64,000 nucleotides of DNA from assembly GCA_026315105.1 (NCBI GenBank), contig CM048744.1:977746721-977810720 (forward strand). The letters run 5' to 3'. This document shows, in pieces, positions 21,418 to 32,276 of this stretch. Under the pieces are notes generated by a model. It had not been told where the DNA came from and searched no databases. It was given only the letters and a program-made list of their open reading frames with translations. The stretch is from Locusta migratoria. Taxonomy: Eukaryota > Arthropoda > Insecta > Orthoptera > Acrididae. The position numbers and the translations under genes are program-made. The stretch's first letter is position 1. The number at the start of each line of letters is the position of its first letter.

Positions 21418-22420
21418 GTCTACATCTATCTGCATAAATACACTGCAAGTCACATTGAACTGCGTGGCAGAGGGTTCATCGAACCGCTTTTATGATGTTT
21501 CTCTACAGTTCCATTCTCTAATAGCTCGCGGAAAAAAGGAACACCTAAATCTTTCCGTTTTAGATCTGATTTATTTTGATGATCATATCTTTTTATGTAG
21601 GTGGTTGCTCACAAAATATGTTCGCATTCGGAAGAGAAAGTTGGTGAAAGAAATTTCGCATATAGATAACGTCGCAACGAATAACGCCTTTGTTCTAACG
21701 ATTTCCATTCCTACTCGTGCATCATTTCCGCGTCACACTCTCCCCTATATCGCGATAATACAAAACGACTTGCTCTTCTCAGAACTTTCTCTAAATATTC
21801 TGTCAGCCGCACTTCGTAGGGATCCCACAATGCACAACAATACTCGAAAACAAGACGCTCAAATGTGGTGTAGGCAGTTTCTTTCGTAGAGCTGTAGCAT
21901 CTTCTAAGGGTGCTGCCAACGTAACGTAGTCTTTGATTCGCTTTCCCTACAATATTTTCTGTGTGTTCTTCCCAATTTAAGTTGTTTGTAATTGTTACTC
22001 CTAGATATTTAGTTGATAATAGGGCCTGTAGTTTTGTCTGATTTATCGTGTAAATGAAATTTAACGGGTTTCTTTTAGTGGTCTTGTGTATTACTTCACA
22101 CTTCTCATTATGAAGGGTCAATTCCCATTTTTTACACCATGCAGATATCTAAATCATTTTGCGGTTCCTTTTGATCTTCTCGTGACTTTAGAAACCGGTA
22201 AGTGACAGCATCATACGGGAACCGTCCAAGAGAGCTACTCAGATTGTCTCCTAAACTGTTTATAAAAATAAGGAACAGTAGGGGCCCTAGAACACTTCCC
22301 TGAGGAACGGCAGATATCACTTCTGTTCTACTCGATGACTTACTGTCAATTACAGCGTACTGTGTCCTTTTTGATAGGAAATCACAAATCCAATCGCACA
22401 ACTGTGGCGATACGTTGTTC
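21418..22420 (-). pseudogene. CR1/L2-type LINE, degenerate
   Basis: Minus-strand insertion; tail TGTCTACATCTATCTGCATA at the left. Frames at 22132-22401 give SAVPQGSVLGPLLFLIF (motif B), then a degraded FADD motif (RFPYDAVTYRF in place of LFADDAVxYR). 21711-22121 gives TKYLGVTITNNLNW and RLRYVGSTLRRC. Older than its neighbours, judging by divergence. Inactive. Confidence 0.9.
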
Positions 22421-22930
22421 AGTTTTTAATTCACAGCGAAATCAGTAGCTCGCTGCTCAATGTATTCGTAGAGAAGATTGGGGGCTTAACTTAGTCCCTG
22501 ACGTACGCTTACGAAACACCTTTTGTTATTGAGGCAAAACAAGGACCAGTGTCAGTTTCTTTGGTGCCCTATGAAACTAGAAGGGCCACTACTGGTTCTC
22601 TGCTGTACTAAGCTGCACTTATAAGCGTAGCATACCCGTCGAATTCAAATTATGGTATATTTTCTTCCCCTGATTCGATTTTTGATGAAACCTTTAGTAT
22701 ATCCTCTATTCGCCATTTTCGTTTGTACCTATAATAATCAACCTACCTTATACAGATATGGTGTTTCATAATTAAGGCGTAAATGCAAAGAGTTGAAAGT
22801 ACACAATACTACTAGCAAAAAAGGCTCAAACAACACCGGGTATAAAATGCATACCTGAAGAGCTATGCGCATTTGTTCATATTAGCTAATGTAAACCATC
22901 TCTTCTACTAAACAAGCACAGAAGAAGTAG
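22421..22930. other. No recognisable feature
   Basis: About 500 bp of unassigned sequence. Confidence 0.45.
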
Positions 22931-22931
22931 A

Positions 22932-23225
22932 GCCGGCCGCGGAGACCGAGAGGACTGAGGCGCTCCAATCACGGTTTGCACGGACACTACGGTCGGGTGT
23001 TCGAATCCGCTCTCGGGCATGGATATTTCTGCGCCGTCCTTGGGATTAGCTAGTTCATAAGTTCATAAAGAAAATACGGTCGGGGCTTGGAATCCCCCCT
23101 CGGGCATGGATGTTTGTGTCGTCGTTAGTGTAAGGTAGTTCATAAGTAGTTTGTAAGTTTAGGGACTGATGACCCCGTAGTTACGTCTCATAAGCTATAC
23201 AAACATTTTAACATTTGAATTTGAA
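22932..23225 (+). mobile_element. Two SINE A copies in tandem
   Basis: The first copy runs from AGCCGGCCGCGGAGACC through box B GGTGTTCGAATCC to GATTAGCTAGTTCATAAG at about 23060. Without its 3' third, it is followed by a second copy that starts mid-head (ACGGTCGGGGCTTGGAATC) and continues to AAACATTTTAACATTTGAA. This looks like unequal exchange or template switching between two SINEs. Confidence 0.8.
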
Positions 23226-23507
23226 CAAGTAGATTACAACTTGTACCAGCAGGTAAGGCAATAATACCCGAACTGAATCGATAAAACTAATTTTCTAGAT
23301 GTCACTGAAGACACCTTAAACTGAAATAGGCCAGTTGCATCTAGGAGTGATTGGAAAAAAAAAAAAATCGCACTGACGTGTTTTACAGCCCACTTTAGAT
23401 TTGTAGTTTCATAAGTTTTTGCAAACATTTTGGACCAAAATAATAATGTAAATAATAAAAAATTAATAAGAGTGTCTGAAACCCTTGTAGGAAAAAAAGT
23501 TTTGTTG

Positions 23508-23580
23508 GTACTGGCGGGTTCCGAACCACTGACCTTCAGCGTCACAGTCCAACACATTGCTCACTAGGCCATGGCTAACA
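23508..23580 (-). mobile_element. tRNA-like SINE head, unknown family
   Basis: The minus strand has box A-like TGGCCTAGTGAGCAATG and box B-like GTGGTTCGGAACCCGCC at tRNA-like spacing. No matching body was recognised. A decayed tRNA pseudogene is the alternative. Confidence 0.45.
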
Positions 23581-24399
23581 GAAGTTGCGTTCTGATGGCC
23601 GTTGTTAACTGATGCTAATATGGCATTTGTAGACACTAGATTATCATTTATCGTACGAAGAAGGACGTCTTTTTGTTAATTCTTCAGTGCGACATTGCTT
23701 TGAAATAACAAAGTATAAGTTACAATAAGAAAATCATTAAATACGCACTCAAGATGGCGTATGCCAGAGAGCTCTGGACGATGAATGTCACGTGACATCT
23801 GCGAACGGCTGGTTTTCGTTAATTCAATGGAGGGTGTCAAAACTCCGTTATTTTTGCAGATGTCTCTCAAACGGTACGAGATATGAAAAATACATAAGAA
23901 AGCGAAGTTTTAGAGAATTTTCATCTCTACAAATTAGGTTATTCAATTTTCGTGTCACGTGAATAGTTAAGCCGTTATTTTCATTTAAATTTCGAGCTGT
24001 CAAAAGACGATCACAAAGGCCCACTTTTAGTGTTACTACCGTAACATAAAGCGGACCAATACAATGCAGCAAGAAAACGGCGCATTTTTTTTTATTTTCA
24101 AAACAATCTGTTCGCTCAGTTCCTATCTAAATTATCGCTGTGTGTCGAGGGAAACGATGATGGATTACTTTTTAGACTGTGGACAGCTCTGGTTTAGGAG
24201 AGGAGAGCAGTTGGCAGAGAGCAGGGAAGTGGGCGCGCGCAGCGGCTAGCAGTGTGTACGCGGGGCTTCGGCTGGGCTCGTATCGTAGGCGTATCGGCTT
24301 ACTGTTAGCCGCGAACGCGATCTGGAAGCCCCGGAGCAAGCGCGACACTTGCTGCCCTCCATTAACTTCACCCAGAGCACTGCTCTGCTGGCAAGTCCA

Positions 24400-24401
<2 letters not shown>
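23581..24401. other. Unassigned DNA
   Basis: No recognisable gene. The segment 24180-24390 is GC-richer and contains only overlapping frames without motifs. Confidence 0.45.

Positions 24402-24443
<42 letters not shown>
24402..24443. repeat. (CA)n microsatellite
   Basis: About 21 CA units, uninterrupted. Confidence 0.97.
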
Positions 24444-24445
<2 letters not shown>

Positions 24446-26034
24446 TAGCAATACATTAATTTTTTTTTTATTGAAAATTATATCTGCGACGCTTGTCGCA
24501 ATCATCCGTTCTCTCTGCCAATAAATCTCTGATTATCCTTGTTTCAATTTATACCTTCAACTATTTCAAATGATCTGGAGAGAAAACGGAATTGCTTGTC
24601 GTCTTTCGTTCTTCTACCTTTATACTGGGCGGACGTATTTTACTCGACCTCCATAATCATGTAAGTGTGAGCTCTGGTTATCACCCTTTACGTAATAAAA
24701 TTTAACTTTCATATAGAATTCCTATTTTATTTAAATAATGACTATTTCTCCCCATCTTTCATTTAACTGATGACTTATTTTCAGCAATATTAGTAAATTG
24801 ATGCTTGGTCATTGTTGCCTATTGTCTCATGATGACAAAAGAACATTCTCGATGCAAAATTTATTTACTCTCATTTTATATTAAATATTTAATTCAATGC
24901 CTGCAGGAAATCTTCATTCTGTTAAAAGTGAAGTCCGATAATTTCTTTAACTTTCGATAACCATAGTGATCAAAGTTGCACACGGTCTTAAAACTTTAAT
25001 AATTAATAGTCATGAAACCAAGCATCAGTTTACGAGAACGAAGATATTAATCAATTCATACAGGTTCAACTGCAGTCTCACGGCTTCCACCAATGAATGC
25101 ATACCAGGTAACTGATTCCGCTATTTTCTTATGTAATGGTGCTTTCTGATGTAATTTTTAACGTACATTGCTACTGAGAACTGACGGCGGAATCTTTTGT
25201 GGTCCTTTCAGTGTATGAACCATTTCAAAAATTAATATTCATTGCTGATCTTACGGTTAGTTAAATTTCAATTCCGGTTTTCAACTTTGATCTTGTGACA
25301 ACACCAGCAATAAAAATAATTTAAAAAAAGTAACTTTACAACACACAGATTAGTTTTTCGTTCCGTAAATCCATGTTGAGGAGATCCTCGTGGGTGTGGA
25401 ACATGTCAAGAAACAAAATTTACAAGTTGAATAATAGATAATACTAATAATATAAATACAGATACATACATTTTTAAGTTTCTTCAGCATTTGACGTCTA
25501 TTAAAATCGAATTTGCACCCGACCTGCGTCGTTTACACCAGTGCGAGTGCTAAAGCGGAGATAAAACATTTCTCTCTATGGCTCACAATTCGGAAAGAAC
25601 CCTGCTCACCGACCGTTCACAGAGAACAGAGTACTCCGCTCCAGTGTAAAGGTACCTTGACGGGTACGAATGGGAAGGCAAGTAGAGGGCTATGAAACAA
25701 GTAAGCATAACAATAATAGCAGTGGAAACAAATGGTCTCGTAAACATGTCGTCTTGAAACTGAATATCTTTTAAGCATGTCCCTAGTGAGTCAAATTGTA
25801 CATATTATGTTGTTAAGGACAAACACATTACAATAAATGAGAGGTAGGCAGGTGAGATGCCCACGGGCACTTTTGCCGTCGTGCGGACACCATGCGAGCG
25901 CAGATAGCCATCTGTACGTCGTCACCAGCATCGAATACTGCCCGTAATACACGATCGACCGCTGACGTGTCAGCTTGTAGTTGCGTTACATGTATTCTTT
26001 GCAATGTCATAAATACTACAGTATGAGAATGCAT
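24444..26034. other. Unassigned AT-rich DNA
   Basis: 1.6 kb with no recognisable gene or TE terminus. Best candidate in the window for old unique intergenic or intronic DNA. Confidence 0.5.
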
Positions 26035-26347
26035 GTGGCTCGGTAGCACAGTTTTAGTAGAGAGTCAGACTATGAATCCAAAGGTCGCGGGCTCGATCCC
26101 CGCCAGGGCCTAGGATTTTTATCTGTCACTTTCCACTTCTTTCACCTCTGGCAGTGTTGCTCATGTGAACAATACCGAGTAGCACCGTGGTTCGGAATCG
26201 ACGTTAAGCTGTAGGTCCCCCCTATATCTGGCTGGGTAAGCCAGTTCGAAAGTCGGAGGAAGGCAACGGCATACCACCTCCAAACAGGACCGTGCCTAGT
26301 AAAGCACTATGGTGTTCCAGGCAATCTTCGTATTGTTGACTGCGTTG
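26035..26347 (+). mobile_element. SINE C (third tRNA-derived family)
   Basis: Plus-strand copy. The head has GGCTCGGTAGCACAG (box A region) and GCGGGCTCGATCCCCGCC (box B). The body reads TCACTTTCCACTTCTTTCAC, AATACCGAGTAGCACCGTGG, GGAGGAAGGCAACGGCATAC, CACCTCCAAACAGGACCGTG and GTTGACTGCGTTG. Two minus-strand copies occur at 36985 and 42884. Confidence 0.88.
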
Positions 26348-26629
26348 TTATTAAATGAGACTGCAATGATTAATGACGATGAAATATAAAATTTTCATAC
26401 TATTTGATAAAGTATTGCCTTAAAGACCACTCGTGCTGTATAAGGGTGTCATGGAAAGATTAAGTATTTTCAGCTTATAACAATTGTATCAGAGGCACAA
26501 CCAACACAACTCTCAATAGCGTCTGATATTGTTTAAAAGTAAGCCACACCTAACTGAAATCTAGCTTCCGCTATGTGTGTAGCTGCTTCCTGCGTATAGT
26601 TATCTCTGATCTAGTCAATAAATGTCCAA

Positions 26630-26772
26630 AATGTTCAAATGGTTGTAAATCTATCGGACTCAACTGCTCTGTAGCTTACAAACTACTTAAACCAAGGTAT
26701 GTTAACCTAAGGACAACACCAACACCCATGCCTGAGGGGGGACTCAAATCGCCGACGGGTTCAGGGGTGGCT
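26630..26772 (-). mobile_element. SINE A fragment
   Basis: Minus-strand piece with AAATGTTCAAATGGTTG at the left, ACCTAAGGACAACACC, and degraded box B (GGGACTCAAATCGCC). It ends abruptly at the hammerhead-like motif. Confidence 0.75.
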
Positions 26773-26815
26773 GACCACTGAAGATGCTTTAGAATAAAGC
26801 GAAACGCGTCTGGTC
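26773..26815 (+). ncRNA. Hammerhead-ribozyme-like motif (best copy)
   Basis: All parts of a small hammerhead are visible. Stem I is GACCA (26773-26777) with TGGTC (26811-26815). The core CTGAAGA is at 26778-26784, with one extra T at 26785. Stem II is GCTTT (26786-26790) with AAAGC (26796-26800) and a 5-nt loop. GAAA starts at 26801, the self-complementary ACGCGT stem III half is 26804-26809, and C26810 sits at the cleavage position. A self-complementary half-stem III fits hammerheads that cleave as dimers, known from Penelope-like elements. The extra T between core and stem II is a departure from the classic consensus. Activity is not proven. Confidence 0.65.
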
Positions 26816-27104
26816 TGAAGTAGACTAATTTACAGATGCATAAGACGGTCACATAACCTATACAAATTGTATAATTGCAACTGCGGAAAAGGAGGCCAAA
26901 AACACGCAGAAATATGTATAAGACTGGTAGTGTTTATCGCTTTCGATAGCCGCTCAAAACTGGAGAAAATCTCTTCCGATCCAAACTGACACTTCGTTGG
27001 TACTAAGATGAGCAACGACCTGCAGTTGGCTGCACCCTGTACTCTTCATTCTATCCAGTGTACATTCGCCTTCTTCCCCTCCCTAGCAGCCATATCCTAA
27101 GCGG

Positions 27105-27301
27105 TGCGGCGGCAGAGCGGCCGAGCGCATTGAGGCGCTATGCTACGATGCGCGAGGCCGTTCCCTGTCGGGGGTTCGAATCCCCCCCCCCTCGGGCTTG
27201 GACGTTTGTGCCGTCTCTAGTATAAGATAGTTCATAAGTAGTTTGTAAGTTTAGGGACTGATAACCCCGCAGTTAAGTCCCATAAGCTTTACAAACATTT
27301 G
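27105..27301 (+). mobile_element. SINE A with target-site duplication
   Basis: Plus-strand full-length copy with box A (AGAGCGGCCGAGCG) and box B (GGGGGTTCGAATCC). ATCCTAAGCGG (27094-27104) and ATCCTAAACGG (27302-27312) form an 11-bp duplication with one mismatch. Confidence 0.92.
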
Positions 27302-27555
27302 ATCCTAAACGGCTACCTTGCCCGTCTAATGTCGAAGCTTCCAGCTACAAGTAAACCTACTGCCTGCAGGCTGAGAGGAGACCTCTGAACAGCAGCCCGC
27401 TCAGGAACACAGATAGTGCCTCAAACGTGTTTATAAGACGAACCGGGCAGGCCTCACGATCGGCTACCGGGAACTCTTTCGCTGCCTGCCACGGACTGGG
27501 GGGTCTGCAGTAATTGGGCTCACAGAAGCCGTGCCAGTTTGGTGGACAGGCCGAA

Positions 27556-28004
27556 ACTTCCTGGCAGATTAAAATTGTGTGCTGGAACCGGGACTCGAAC
27601 GTGGGACCTTTGCCTTTCGCGGGCAAGCGCTCTACCGACTGAGCTATCCCGACACGACTCACGATGCCGCCTCACAACTTTTTACTTCCGCCAGTACCTC
27701 GCCTCCTACTTTCCAAACTTCACAGAAGCTCTCCTTCGAACCTTGCAAGACTAGCACTCCTAAAAGAAAAGATATGGTGGAGACAGCCTAAGGGATGTTT
27801 CCAGAATGAAAATTTCACTCTGCAGCGGAGTGTGCGCCGATATCAAACTTCCTGGGACATTAAATTTTAATGAAACTTTCTCTCTGCAGCGGAGTGTGCG
27901 CTGATATGAAACTTCCTGGCAGATTAAACTTTAATCTGCCAGGAAGTTTCATATCAGCGCACACTCCGCCCGCTGCAGAGTGAAAGTTTCATTCTGGTGA
28001 CAGA
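27556..28004. mobile_element. Palindromic tRNA-derived element (family E), copy 2
   Basis: The left tRNA-like arm (27557-27660) and central unique part match copy 1 (ACTTCCGCCAGTACCTCGCC) but continue further, through CCTAAGGGATGTTTCCAGAA. The right side is a nearly perfect palindrome at about 27880-27985, centred near 27931, with arms containing GTGTGCGCTGATATGAAAC and TTCCTGGCAGATTAAA and their reverse complement. A partly duplicated arm precedes it (27800-27870). Confidence 0.8.
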
Positions 28005-28326
28005 TTTTAGTTCTGCCCCCAAGACCAGTTCACAACAACGGTGCCCCCGACCGCAGCCTCCAGCTGTGCAAACGAGGTTAATACCGCTTGAAGCTTGACA
28101 ACAACTCAAAAAACCACGAATGTACACTCTACAATGAACAGCTAAGGTTTACACGGCGGAGGAACACACTTACGGCGCAACAAATGCTTTTATAAGAAAC
28201 GTGTGGCTAGTTGGAGTATTTATTTAGTACAGTATTATCATCAAGCTGCGATATTCTTAAGCCAAAAATGTGTTTAACACCCCTTAGACTGCGTGACCAT
28301 TGTATTGGAGCACAAGTTATCAGTGA
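28005..28326. other. No recognisable feature
   Basis: About 320 bp, nothing recognised. Confidence 0.45.
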
Positions 28327-28497
28327 TGGGAAGGGAAATCGGCCGTGCCCATTAAAAGAAATCTTTCCAGAATTTGCCTGGAGCGATTTTGGGAAATCAC
28401 AGCAGATCCAAATCCGGACGGTCGGAGGTGGCTTTCAACCATCGTCCTCCCAAATGAGAGTCCAGCGTGTTACCACCGCGACACCTCGCAAGGTAAA
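28327..28497 (-). mobile_element. SINE B, partial
   Basis: Minus-strand piece with GAAATCGGCCGTGCCC, TTTGCCTGGAGCGATTTTGG, and the head ending GTGTTACCACCGCGAC. The tail third is missing. A T-run at 28500-28513 follows. Confidence 0.8.
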
Positions 28498-28682
28498 TAC
28501 TTTTTTTTTTTTTGCTAGTATGAAAATGTGTGACTATTTGGCCGTGTATTTCGATTCATTTACTTAAAAGCTTAAATATTTTACAGCGCAAGGGACCGTA
28601 GACGTATCGATTTTAACTTGATACCTCTACCCGCCCCTGAGGAATAGGACCCGAGCAGACGGAAGGGGACACGGATTGATGC

Positions 28683-28769
28683 CATGCTGGAATGGCCGAG
28701 CGCGCTAAGGTGCCTTTCTGTGGTGTGAGCGGCCGCTCCGTGTCGGAGGTTCGAGTCGAACCTAGGGCA

Positions 28770-28825
<56 letters not shown>

Positions 28826-28850
28826 CGTGTGCGTATTGTGGTTATTTTAA
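28683..28850 (+). mobile_element. SINE A with expanded GT run
   Basis: Plus-strand head (GCTGGAATGGCCGAGCGCGC, box B GGAGGTTCGAGTCGAACC) followed by GGGCATAGG and a long GT run (28773-28824) where intact copies read GGTGTGTGTT. The rest of the body is not recognisable. Confidence 0.8.
28773..28824. repeat. (GT)n microsatellite
   Basis: About 26 GT units, grown from a SINE A body. Confidence 0.97.
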
Positions 28851-28854
28851 GTAG

Positions 28855-30200
28855 TATCACTGCGAAGTGTGGAAGAGATATGGGATCTTCACATTTTGGA
28901 TTTAGACTGCGTATAGGTAAGAGGGAAGCATTGGTATTGGTTCAAAAGTGCTACGATCAAAGGAAGAATGTAATGCTGTGCTTCATAGACTACGAAAAAG
29001 CTTTTGACAGAGTGAAACACCATAGACATAGACGGAAGATATTCGTTGTATACAAAATCTGTACTGGAATCAAACAGCTGAGATTAGAACTGGTGGCCAA
29101 GTGACAGAAGCATAGAAAATCCGTAAAGGAGTTGAACAAGGGTGTGTACTCTCACAAACACATATTCCAGGAGGCGTTTGAAGATTTTGAAATGGGTATC
29201 AAAGTAAATGGGGTTTGGATTAACAACACAAGATACGCAGGTGACACAGCCCTAATCGCAGATAATGTAAACAACCAGCGAGATCTTCTGACTGCAGTGG
29301 GAGAACACTGCAGGGATATGGGACTCATAATCGACACCAAAAAGACATTTTATGATCGTCACTCGCAATTCAGAGGAGTATCAAAAGGTAATAAGGTATA
29401 ATAATGACTCCATAGAGAGGGTCAATAGGTTAAACTACTTAGGAACTTGAAAAAAAAAGTCAACTTCCATGGAAAACAGACGCAGAATAGAGAAGGCCGG
29501 CAGTGCATTCATTGACTTTAACGAAGTTTACAAGCACTGACTTTTATCTTTATCTCAAAGTTAGATTTATGAAGAGTTGTGTGTGGTGAGTAGTTTACTA
29601 TGGCGTGGAACGTTAGACGGTGAAAGTGAACACCATGGCGAGACGGTTCCCCGTCGGAGCTTCGAATCCCCCTCGGGCATGGATGTTTGTGCCGTCTTTA
29701 GTATAAGCTAGTTCATAAGTAGTTTGTAGGTTTAGGGACTGATAACCCTGTAGTGAAGTACCGTAAGCCCTACGAACATTTGATTTTGAACACCATGAAT
29801 AAGTTGGAAGCATTCGAGATGTGGTTATATCGAAGAATGCTGAAAATTCCATGGACAGCAAGGAAAACAAATGAAGAGATCTTGAAAATAGTAAAAAGAG
29901 AACGCGAAATGCTAATTGCAATAAAACGCATGTGATACGAAATGAAAGGTATCATCATCTTAAACTGATAATCGACGGGAAGATAGAAGACAAATGAGGA
30001 ATTGGCAGGAAAGTGATGTCATGGCTCGGCAACATCAGGCAGTGGGTAGAAATAAAAAAATGCTGGGGTCTCGATCCATGCTGGGGAGAGAGAGAGAAGA
30101 CTGGGCAAACGTGATCGCAACTTCCATTAGTAGATTTGCAGATGCTGAAGAAGAATCAAGTCTAGGACGTTATGGCCATAGCAGCTTGCACCAATAGGTG
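28855..30200 (+). pseudogene. Non-LTR LINE (second RTE-like type), RT and C-terminus
   Basis: Frames in order: FGFRLRIGKREALVLVQKC and CFIDYEKAFDRVKHH (motif A, about 28890-29020); GCVLS-type motif B degraded near 29135; FEMGIKVNGVWINNTRYAGD (motif C changed from YADD to YAGD, about 29190-29240); LLTAVGEHCRDMGLIIDTKK; then, after a nested SINE, KLEAFEMWLYRRMLKIPW (about 29800) and EILKIVKREREMLIAIKR. A degraded C-terminus follows with EREDWANVIA near 30100. The catalytic change plus frameshifts make it inactive. It is a different family from family A; the copy at 43529 is similar at the C-terminus. Confidence 0.88.
29638..29786 (+). mobile_element. SINE A (5'-truncated) nested in LINE
   Basis: The copy starts inside the tRNA-like head (GCGAGACGGTTCCCCGTCGG) and ends ACGAACATTTGATTT. 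Its target-site duplication TGAACACCATG lies at 29627-29637 and 29787-29797, perfect over 11 bp. Confidence 0.93.
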
Positions 30201-30451
30201 TTTGATTTGAAGACAGATTGACAACAAGTGGGGAAAATACGTTTCTATGCAGCTTAGTATTCGACTACCCGTTTCTGAGAAATAGGAGTCTCCCTGGAAC
30301 AGACAGGTAGCAGACATACGGCGAGTCATCAAACACTGTTTCAGGTTTTACTTACTGGGCTACAAAACCCTAAAAACACGTGCGGTCTATCATATCCCCG
30401 TAAGGCATTCATGCTGGTTAATGTTCTCTGGTAGGTACACGGCATTTGGAA

Positions 30452-30910
30452 GTTCCTGGCAGATGGAAGCTGTTAGACTGAGATTCGAGCTCAAGACGTT
30501 TGCATTTCGCGGCCATCGCTCTACCTACTGAGCTAAGTGTGCTCGCGAAAGGCAAAGGTCCCGGGTTCGAATCCTGGTCTAGCACATGGTTTTAATCTAC
30601 CGGGAAGTTTCGTATCGGCACACACTCCGCTGCAGAGAGAAAATTTCATTCTGAAAACATCCCCTAGGCTGTGGCTAAGTCGTATCTTCACAAATCCTTT
30701 TGAGAGCTAGTCCTGCACGTTTTCAGGAGAACTTCGGTAAAGTTTAGAGGTACAAGACGAGTTACATGCGGAAATGAAATTGTGCGGCGTGCACGGGTAG
30801 CTCGGTAGGTAGAGCGCTTGACCGCGAATCCCAGACTGGCACACGGTTTTAATCTGCCAGAAAGTTTCACGTCAGCACACACTCCTCTGCAGAGGAAATA
30901 TTTCACTCTG
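30452..30910. mobile_element. Palindromic tRNA-derived element (family E), copy 3
   Basis: Degenerate copy. The left part has both orientations of tRNA-like sequence (GCTCTACCTACTGAGCTAAG, then GCGAAAGGCAAAGGTCCCGG with GGTTCGAATCC). The central unique part is ATCCCCTAGGCTGTGGCTAA. The right arm is GGTAGCTCGGTAGGTAGAGC through GGTTTTAATCTGCCAGAAAG and ends CTCTGCAGAGG. Confidence 0.75.
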
Positions 30911-31087
30911 TACACATATATCAAAGACAATGGAGCTCATTTGGAAGCCTACCAACAGTAGTTACTCCAATGCACAATCCGAGTCTGCAACAGGAATGGA
31001 TCGTCCTGACAAAGGTGCTCTGCGCTACACGTCATCAGCAGGCCGCTTCAGTATCGATGAAGAAAGCTGGCCCTTTATTCACATGAA

Positions 31088-32276
31088 GTGATAAGTGCCA
31101 TCGACAAGGGATCTCAAATCGATTCCATATTTCTGGATTTCAGGAAGGTTTTTCACACTGTATCCCACAAGCGGCTTCTAATGAAATTGCGTGCTTATGG
31201 AATCTCTCTCCAATTGTGCGATTGGATTCCCGATTTCCTATGAGAAAGGACACAGTTCGTTGTAATTGACGGTAAGTCATCGAGTAAAACAGAAGTGATA
31301 TCAGGCGTTCCACAGGGAAGCGTTATAGGTCCCCTACTCTTCCTTGTGTTTATAAACGATTTAGGAGACAATATGAATAGCTCTCTTAGACTGTTCGCGG
31401 ATGATGCTGTCGTTTATCGCTTAGTGAAGTCAACAGAGAATCAAAAGCAACTGCAAAGCGATTTAGACAAAATTTCTACATGGTGCGAAAATTGGCAATT
31501 GACACTAAATAAAGAAAAGTGTGAAGTAATACACATGGCCACTAAAAGAAATCCGCTGAACTTCAATTACGCGATAAATCAGTCAAACCTCAAGGTCGTA
31601 AATTCTACCAAATACCTAGGAGTTGCAATTACGAACAGCTTAGACTGGAGTGAACACACAGAAAATATTGTGGGGAAGGTGAACCAAAGGTTACGTTTCA
31701 TTGGCAGAACGCTTCGAAGATGCACCAGGTCCCCCAAAGAGACTGCCTACATCACACTTGTGCGTCCTCTCCTGGACTACTGTTGCCCCTTGTGGGACCC
31801 TCACCAGGTGGGACTGACGGAAGATATTGAGAAGGTCCAGAGAAGGGCAGCTCGTTTTATCACGTTAGGGGGGGGGGGGGGGAAAGCGTCACGGAAATGT
31901 TGCACGAATTGGGGTGGAAATCATTAAAAGAAAGACGTTATTCATAGCGGCATTTTTTTATTTCTACCCACTGCCTGATGTTGGTGGTGGAAATCATTAA
32001 AAGAAAGACATTCATTGCGGCGTGATCTGTTTGCAAGGTTCAATCACCGACTTTTACTTCTGAATGTGAAAATATTTTGCTAGCATCCACCTACTTAGGG
32101 AGACATGACCATCCCAATAAAATAAGAGAAATCAGATCGAAAACGGAACGATTTAGGTGTTCTTTCTTTCCGCGCGCTATTAGAGAATGGAACGGTAGAG
32201 AAAAGTTATGAAAGTGGTTAATGGACCCTCTGCCAGGCACTTAAATGTGATTTGCAGAGTATCTATGTAGATGTAA
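31088..32276 (+). pseudogene. CR1/L2-type LINE, RT domain nearly complete
   Basis: The longest CR1/L2-type copy. It starts just before motif A (SQIDSIFLDFRKVFHTVSH, catalytic region altered), then SGVPQGSVIGPLLFLVFIND (motif B) and RLFADDAVVYRL (motif C, FADD intact). LTLNKEKCEVIHMATKRN, TKYLGVAITNSLDW and DYCCPLWDPH follow in one 210-codon frame (31295-31927). The frame breaks at a G-run (31867-31881). A short segment is duplicated with a 34-bp foreign piece between (31950-31983). The 3' end is TGTAGATGTA at 32276. One stop lies near 31242. Same subfamily as 10672 and 17831. Inactive. Confidence 0.93.
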
